From: Scatomonas sp963930955
Lineage (GTDB): Bacteria > Bacillota > Clostridia > Lachnospirales > Lachnospiraceae
Direction of reading: 5' to 3'
Assembly: GCA_963930955.1 (NCBI GenBank)
Contig: OZ006967.1
Span: forward strand, 2,604,001-2,668,000
DNA: 64,000 nucleotides
Positions 59,551 to 64,000 of the stretch are shown here, in pieces (the first letter of the stretch is position 1; each line of letters starts with the position of its first letter). The position numbers and the translations under genes are program-made. Below the pieces are notes generated by a model. It was given only the letters and a program-made list of their open reading frames with translations. It was not told where the DNA came from and ran no database searches.

Positions 59551-61914
59551 TTATGATTCCGGAAGCCCGTCTCCCGGACTGCCCCACGTTTTCTCAAAGT
59601 CCTCTGGTTTTGTGGACATCAGCTTATAGATCTCAGAGTTCTTACTCATCTGGTTATAGAACGGAACCAGGGCGCTGCCTATCCTGGCAAGCCCATTTCC
59701 GGCTCTGGCATTTGTGATATACTTCATCTGTTCCCCGGAAATGTGGAGAAGCTCCGCCAACTGCTCCCGGTCAGAGGCAGACTGGTTCAGCATGACAATA
59801 AATTCCGAGTTGGAGAGCATGGTCCTTGCGGTCAGGGAGTCCAGCACATATTCCACGTTCTGCGTCAGGCTGGTCGTCCATGCGTTTCTTTTACGGAACC
59901 GCCGATAGGCGCTGTCGAAAAAGTTTGCGCTGTACTTATGCTGCAGCAGCGTGTGGAACTCGTCCAGAAAGATATGGGTTCTCACGCCGTTCTCCCAGTT
60001 CTGGGATACCCGGTTGATCATATGGTCCGTAATCACAAGCTGCCCCAGGTCTTTCATATCTTCCACCATGCCCCGTGTATTAAAGCTGATCAGACGGTTT
60101 TCCGTCTCAATGTTAGTGGGATGGGAAAAATTGTTCAGCGTACCGTCCGTGAACAGTTCCAACATCAGCGCCAGGTCTTTCGCCTCCGGCTCATCCTGCT
60201 CCTGCAGCACCCGGCGCAGTGTGAAAAAGGTCGGGATTTCGTACTGGCGTTTTCTGGAGTAGACACGCTCCACACAGCGGTCAAGGATACTCTTTTCTTT
60301 CGGCCCGATCACATAGCGGTCGTCCGTGATCCGCTCGTACAGAGAAAGGACGAACTGTGATTTATCCACAATCGGGTTTTTATCTCCATATCCTTTTACC
60401 ATATCCATAGCGTTCAAGTGAATATCACTTCCGGCACAGATCGGCAGGCTCACGCCGCCCAGCGCCTGCACCAATGGTTCATACTCTCCTTCCGGATCGT
60501 ACACAAGCACCTGATCTTTTGAGGTGGAAAGGATGATCAGCAGGATAAACATCTTCGTCAGCATAGACTTTCCACTTCCGGGTACGCCTAAGATAAATGC
60601 GGACGGATTGAGCAGAAGCCCACGGTTTACTAAGATCAGATTGTGGGAGATTGCATTGATCCCGCAGTAGATCCCGCCTTTGTCCATGACTTCCTGAGTC
60701 CTAAAGGGGATCAGGCTGCCTAAACTTTCCGTGGTCAGCGTCCTCATGCTGTCGATCTTCCTCACGCCGATCGGGAGTGCGGTATTCATCCCGTCCATCT
60801 GCTGAAATTTCAGCACTGCCATCTGGCACATCCGGTTTCTCGCAAGAGACAGGATGGTATGGGTATCTGCGTCCAACTGTTTCTTACTCTCCGCTGTGTG
60901 CATGAAAGTCACGACAGCCACCATCATCCGCTGATCTCTTGTGGTCAGATCCCGCAAAAACTCCCGGCTCTCTTCTTTCTGCAGTTCCATGTCATAAGGC
61001 ACAGTAGCGGAAAAGTTCTGGTTAGCGTTCTGCCGCCTCTGCCAGTTCGTGATATTTGTTTCCACGCCCAAAAGCCGGTTCTGGGCCTCATTGACCGCCT
61101 CGTCCGTGGGGATCGGGATAATATCAATGCTGATCATCATGTTCTGGTTGATGTCCGCAAACTCCGACACCATTTCATCAGAAATATAAGAGGCATAATC
61201 TTTCAGATACAGCACCCTGCCGTACCGCTCCCCTACTTTGAAATAGTCCTTTTCAAATTCCATCGTATCCGGACAGATATGGTCCTTAAAGCTGTGCCCC
61301 AGTTTTGCGGACGTTTTCAGATCAAAACAGAAATGACTTTCCTCTCCGGCCCGGTAAAAGCTGTACAGTACATGGAGTTTTTCCTGTGCGTCCAGTTCCT
61401 CGCACTTGGAACCCAGGTTGCTGAAATGGGAAATCAGCCCGTTTCCGGTACGCAGGAAATAATTCCTTGCGTCCTCCACGTTTTTCCGGTATACAGAGAT
61501 CGTCACATACAGCTCCCGGATCATGCCGTTGGCTCCCACTGTCTTTTCCATAAGCATATCGTTGACTTCCTCCCGGTACTTATCCAGACGGTCATTCTGC
61601 TTCGGGATAAAAACTGCCTCTTTCAGTTCCTCTTTGTTCAGCCTGCGGATAATGACAGTCAGCTTGGTGGTCGCTCCGCAGTCAAAGAAGTTAAGGATAT
61701 TGGTATACTCCAGAAACATCGCTTTCTTATCTTCCTCAGACGCCACTTCAAAGTTAATGTCTGTAAACCGGTACGTCTTCGCATACTTGTTTTTCCCTAC
61801 CAGAAAGATCCCGTCTTTCCAGATGGTCTGGATCGGGATCGCCTGCTGTACGCTCTTCGGGATTTTAAACTTCTCCTTGTCCTGCCGCATGACGGTTTTT
61901 AGTGTTCTTAACAT
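59551..61914 (-). CDS. virB4: VirB4/TraE-type conjugation ATPase
   Basis: The 787-residue protein has the VirB4 N-terminal domain (about 1-400) and an AAA domain with Walker A GVPGSGKS (443-450) and Walker B THIFLDEFHTLL. An arginine/sensor segment TSLTQNVEYVLDSL and NSEFIVMLNQSASDREQL follow. It powers the type IV secretion channel at the membrane. The start overlaps the prgI-like gene by 50 bp, with AGGAGG 12 nt upstream. Length and motifs are normal for clostridial ICEs, so the transfer module appears functional here. Confidence 0.94.
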   Translation of the reverse strand: MLRTLKTVMRQDKEKFKIPKSVQQAIPIQTIWKDGIFLVGKNKYAKTYRFTDINFEVASEEDKKAMFLEYTNILNFFDCGATTKLTVIIRRLNKEELKEAVFIPKQNDRLDKYREEVNDMLMEKTVGANGMIRELYVTISVYRKNVEDARNYFLRTGNGLISHFSNLGSKCEELDAQEKLHVLYSFYRAGEESHFCFDLKTSAKLGHSFKDHICPDTMEFEKDYFKVGERYGRVLYLKDYASYISDEMVSEFADINQNMMISIDIIPIPTDEAVNEAQNRLLGVETNITNWQRRQNANQNFSATVPYDMELQKEESREFLRDLTTRDQRMMVAVVTFMHTAESKKQLDADTHTILSLARNRMCQMAVLKFQQMDGMNTALPIGVRKIDSMRTLTTESLGSLIPFRTQEVMDKGGIYCGINAISHNLILVNRGLLLNPSAFILGVPGSGKSMLTKMFILLIILSTSKDQVLVYDPEGEYEPLVQALGGVSLPICAGSDIHLNAMDMVKGYGDKNPIVDKSQFVLSLYERITDDRYVIGPKEKSILDRCVERVYSRKRQYEIPTFFTLRRVLQEQDEPEAKDLALMLELFTDGTLNNFSHPTNIETENRLISFNTRGMVEDMKDLGQLVITDHMINRVSQNWENGVRTHIFLDEFHTLLQHKYSANFFDSAYRRFRKRNAWTTSLTQNVEYVLDSLTARTMLSNSEFIVMLNQSASDREQLAELLHISGEQMKYITNARAGNGLARIGSALVPFYNQMSKNSEIYKLMSTKPEDFEKTWGSPGDGLPES

Positions 61915-62272
61915 GCTTTCCCATCGCCTCCTTTTCCTGTTTTCTGATCTCGTCTTTTGTCAGCTCGTAATATAAGTTCTCCGGATGGAATACTAGATAC
62001 TTCGGCATGAGGATCTCACTCTTGATCCATACCCACAGAAATTTCTCTGCGGTCATTCCGTGATATTTGATAAAGCCAATGGCCGCAAAGGGCGCTGCTC
62101 CCAACATGCACACCCAACTGACGGTTTCCATCCCCATATGGGGACGGAGCAAAAAATAAAGGCCCACAGCAACACCGCAGGCCAGAACCGCACAGATAAA
62201 CTGGCGGAGTGACAGGCCAAAATACATGGCCTCCGTGTATTCCCGGATTTCCCGGTTGATCTTGATTTCCAA
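61865..62272 (-). CDS. PrgI-family conjugation membrane protein (TTG start)
   Basis: The protein of about 135 residues begins (L/M)EIKINREIREYTEAMYFGLSLRQFICAVLACGVAVGL, the typical PrgI start, with two membrane helices (about 24-42 and 50-68) and KYHGMTAEKFLWVWIKSEILMPK. The only start with a good ribosome binding site is TTG at 62272, 7 nt after GGAGG; the ATG at 62377 gives an unrelated leader. PrgI corresponds to VirB3-like channel parts. It overlaps virB4 by 50 bp. Confidence 0.88.
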   Translation of the reverse strand: MEIKINREIREYTEAMYFGLSLRQFICAVLACGVAVGLYFLLRPHMGMETVSWVCMLGAAPFAAIGFIKYHGMTAEKFLWVWIKSEILMPKYLVFHPENLYYELTKDEIRKQEKEAMGKHVKNTKNRHAAGQGEV

Positions 62273-62370
62273 ATGATGACCTCCTTTATCTGATAATTTC
62301 TCAATCGCACATTTGTCTCCCCCGGTTCTTCCTGTTATACTCAAAGAAAAAACGCAAAGGGGGCTTTTAT

Positions 62371-62751
62371 ATGCCATACACTGTTTTTATCTCTCTCGGT
62401 ATCTCTGCTGTCCTGCTCATTCTCTCCTTACTCTTCCGTCTGGCGGGAAAATTCAGGCTGACTCTGCCGCTCCTTTACTTTCTCTTGACCGCCACGGTTC
62501 TGAACCCGTGGGCCGCCGCCCATGAGACGCTTGCTTTTGCAATCCTTTTTTGCCTGCTCGCTCTCTCCGTCATAAGCTGGCTCTTTTCTCTAAGAAATGC
62601 CCTCCGTGATCGGAAATATTACAAGGCTCTGGAAGAGGATATGAGCTGGCAGGTCAGGCGTGCCAGAAACAACGGAATTTCTATGGACACCGTGTACTTT
62701 GACAGCGCCGGGAACATGCGGTACAAAGATACCAAAGAAATCGTAGACTAA
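62371..62751 (+). CDS. Small membrane protein on the opposite strand inside the transfer module
   Basis: The 126-residue frame has three hydrophobic helices (about 5-24, 29-48, 52-73) and a soluble basic tail with NALRDRKYYKALEEDMSWQVRRARNNG and DTVYFDSAGNMRYKDTKEIVD. AAAGGGGG precedes the ATG, and a terminator directly follows its stop, which argues that it is a real gene. I do not recognise a family. Its orientation against the transfer operon suggests separate control, such as surface exclusion or regulation; this is a guess. Confidence 0.7.
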   Translation: MPYTVFISLGISAVLLILSLLFRLAGKFRLTLPLLYFLLTATVLNPWAAAHETLAFAILFCLLALSVISWLFSLRNALRDRKYYKALEEDMSWQVRRARNNGISMDTVYFDSAGNMRYKDTKEIVD

Positions 62752-62775
62752 GGCACGGGATTCCGTGTCTTTTTT
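62752..62775 (+). terminator. Terminator of the opposite-strand gene
   Basis: GGCACGG and CCGTGTC form a 7-bp stem with a GATT loop followed by TTTTTT (62770-62775), immediately after the stop codon of the plus-strand gene. Confidence 0.85.
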
Positions 62776-62776
62776 C

Positions 62777-63613
62777 TTACAATCCCATCATCTCCCGTAC
62801 CACACGGTCCGCCATCTTCACAGCGCCTACCAGCACCAGCATGTTAAAGATCAGTTCCGCAATGTAGCTCCACACCATTGTAACTGCCGCTGCCTCCGGA
62901 TCAACCACTGGCGGGGATGACGCAAACACGGAGAAGATAATACAGGCCAGAACGATAATCGCTCCCTCCAGACACACCGCCGCATAGGATTTTAAAAAAC
63001 TCTTTCCTACGTTCTGTGTCGGCTCCCCGGCAAAGGTAGACAAGGGAACCGGGGCGATAGCGGTATAGAGATACAGCCGGAAGAACCGCCCGTACACGCT
63101 CATGATCATAATAAAGCTCAAAACTGTAATAAACAGGCCGCCGATCAGCGTGACCGCCCATAGAGGGATACTTTCAAAAAATCCGCAGTCCTCCACTGCG
63201 GTAATGATCTCCTGCGGCAGCACTGTCTCCTGTGCGCTCCCAAATCCGGCGGCGTCCATGATGGTGCTGACAATCCCCTGCACAATGCGGAACAGCGCCA
63301 TCATCAATTCCAGACCATAGGTAATCACGCCTTTTGCCAGAGCGAAACGGATAAACAGTTTCAGTGCGTGTTCCGGCTTTTTCACTTCTGTAAAACTTCC
63401 GCAGGTCTTTACCACGCCTACCACGAAAAACAACACCAGAAGGGCATACCCGATTGCCTGCAGCGCACCGTGGATACTGGCGATCACATTCCAGATGTCT
63501 CCGCCTTTGAAATTTTCCGGAGACTGGGTAATGATCTGCCAGATTTCTGCCAGTTTGCTGTTCCATGTGTCCAGGGCGTTCTGAAGGTTCTGAACCACCC
63601 AGTTATCACTCAA
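62777..63613 (-). CDS. TrbL/VirB6-type conjugation membrane protein
   Basis: The 278-residue protein has about six hydrophobic helices with GALQAIGYALLVLFFVVGVVKTC, LIGGLFITVLSFIMIMSVYGRFFRLYLYTAIAPVPLSTFAGEPTQ and ICLEGAIIVLACIIF-like stretches, typical of TrbL/VirB6 in Gram-positive elements. It forms part of the inner-membrane channel. The start is TTG at 63613 with GGAGG 8 nt upstream. The last residues are basic, RVVREMMGL. It lies between the Maff2-like and prgI-like genes. Confidence 0.9.
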   Translation of the reverse strand: MSDNWVVQNLQNALDTWNSKLAEIWQIITQSPENFKGGDIWNVIASIHGALQAIGYALLVLFFVVGVVKTCGSFTEVKKPEHALKLFIRFALAKGVITYGLELMMALFRIVQGIVSTIMDAAGFGSAQETVLPQEIITAVEDCGFFESIPLWAVTLIGGLFITVLSFIMIMSVYGRFFRLYLYTAIAPVPLSTFAGEPTQNVGKSFLKSYAAVCLEGAIIVLACIIFSVFASSPPVVDPEAAAVTMVWSYIAELIFNMLVLVGAVKMADRVVREMMGL

Positions 63614-63689
63614 AACACATTCCTCCTTTCCGGCAGGAGCAGGACAGACCGTTTCCGGCCCGTCCCCCTGCCCGGTTACTGGATGTTTC

Positions 63690-63989
63690 TTATCCTGCGA
63701 TCAATGTCAGGATTTCTTTTGCAAACGTGATGATCACGCCTCCGGCAAGTGTCAGGAATCCATTCGCCCGCTGCGACGGATCATGGGATTTTAAGGACAG
63801 TCCGATCTGCACGATACCAAAGCCCAGCAGGATCATACCGATGGCACGGATCAGCCCAAAGATAAATTCGGACAGGTTATTGATCACGGTCAGCGGATCA
63901 TCCGCTGCAAATACAGTTGTGGCCCCTGCCGTCATCATCAGCACCAGCGCCGCATAAATGACCATGAGCCGCTTTCCTCTGCGGCTCAT
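63690..63989 (-). CDS. Maff2-family small membrane protein
   Basis: The 99-residue protein has a signal-like helix (about 9-28, ending AVFAADDP-like TTVFAADDP) and two further helices with FGLIRAIGMILLGFGIVQIGLSLKSHDPSQRANGFLTLAGG, the typical Maff2 sequence. Maff2 proteins resemble VirB2-type subunits by size and position and occur next to TrbL in clostridial conjugative elements. The start is ATG at 63989 or at 63965; the latter has GAGGAAA upstream. The window ends just before the next gene. Confidence 0.88.
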   Translation of the reverse strand: MSRRGKRLMVIYAALVLMMTAGATTVFAADDPLTVINNLSEFIFGLIRAIGMILLGFGIVQIGLSLKSHDPSQRANGFLTLAGGVIITFAKEILTLIAG

Positions 63990-64000
63990 GGGAAGTTTCC

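Overview
The window looks like part of the chromosome of a gut Clostridium-type Firmicute, most likely Lachnospiraceae. Reasons: strong AGGAGG-type ribosome binding sites, a CpsB/CpsC/CpsD capsule control block, a sporeformer-type integrative conjugative element (ICE) with a large serine recombinase, Maff2/PrgI/VirB4 transfer genes and class B sortase, and a TetM-like GTPase fused to a YacP/Rae1-type nuclease. No tRNA, rRNA or CRISPR array was seen.

Region 1 (about 1-26,070, all on the minus strand) is a Wzx/Wzy-type capsule or cell-wall polysaccharide operon. A perfect promoter (TTGACA, 16 nt, TATAAT) at 26037-26064 and a leader hairpin precede an Ig-like secreted protein, CpsB phosphatase, CpsD tyrosine kinase and CpsC/Wzz. 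Then come a membrane UDP-GlcNAc 4,6-dehydratase, two decayed sugar genes, UDP-glucose dehydrogenase, a phosphoglycosyl transferase fused to a sugar reductase domain, three glycosyltransferases (one with a duplicated donor domain), three odd modification genes (GH88-like, DUF362, alpha-toroid), Wzy, Wzx, and CapE, CapF and CapG for UDP-L-FucNAc. GlmM runs off the left edge. The pathway resembles the FucNAc part of the Staphylococcus aureus type 5/8 capsule, with glucuronate supplied by Ugd. The ends of the locus are GC-rich and the middle (about 3.8-17 kb) is AT-rich, which suggests a swapped serotype cassette. An IS630-like remnant and a MITE-like repeat lie at one cassette edge.

Region 2 (26,112-28,883) is a 923-residue ribosomal-protection-type GTPase with a C-terminal NYN nuclease domain. 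It appears to be the last chromosomal gene before the ICE.

Region 3 (about 28,990 to the right edge) is an ICE of more than 35 kb. Its left end has a serine recombinase, a small ORF, a MazF-type toxin with a Cys-rich tail and a sigma-like factor. Cargo follows. First is a BlaI/BlaR1 pair that appears to control an eight-gene operon headed by a MecA-type low-affinity PBP, with BlaI operators at three promoters. Next are an XRE regulator, a MacB/FtsX-type ABC exporter with a divergent two-component system, a second ABC exporter with a divergent XRE regulator, and an intact IS256-family element with an 8-bp target duplication. Transfer genes resume at 55,656: lysozyme/CHAP hydrolase, sortase B, two small conserved genes, VirB4, PrgI, TrbL-like and Maff2. 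A scrambled partial copy of the lysozyme/CHAP gene at 44,405-44,851 suggests that the 11 kb between the two copies arrived by a duplication-associated event.
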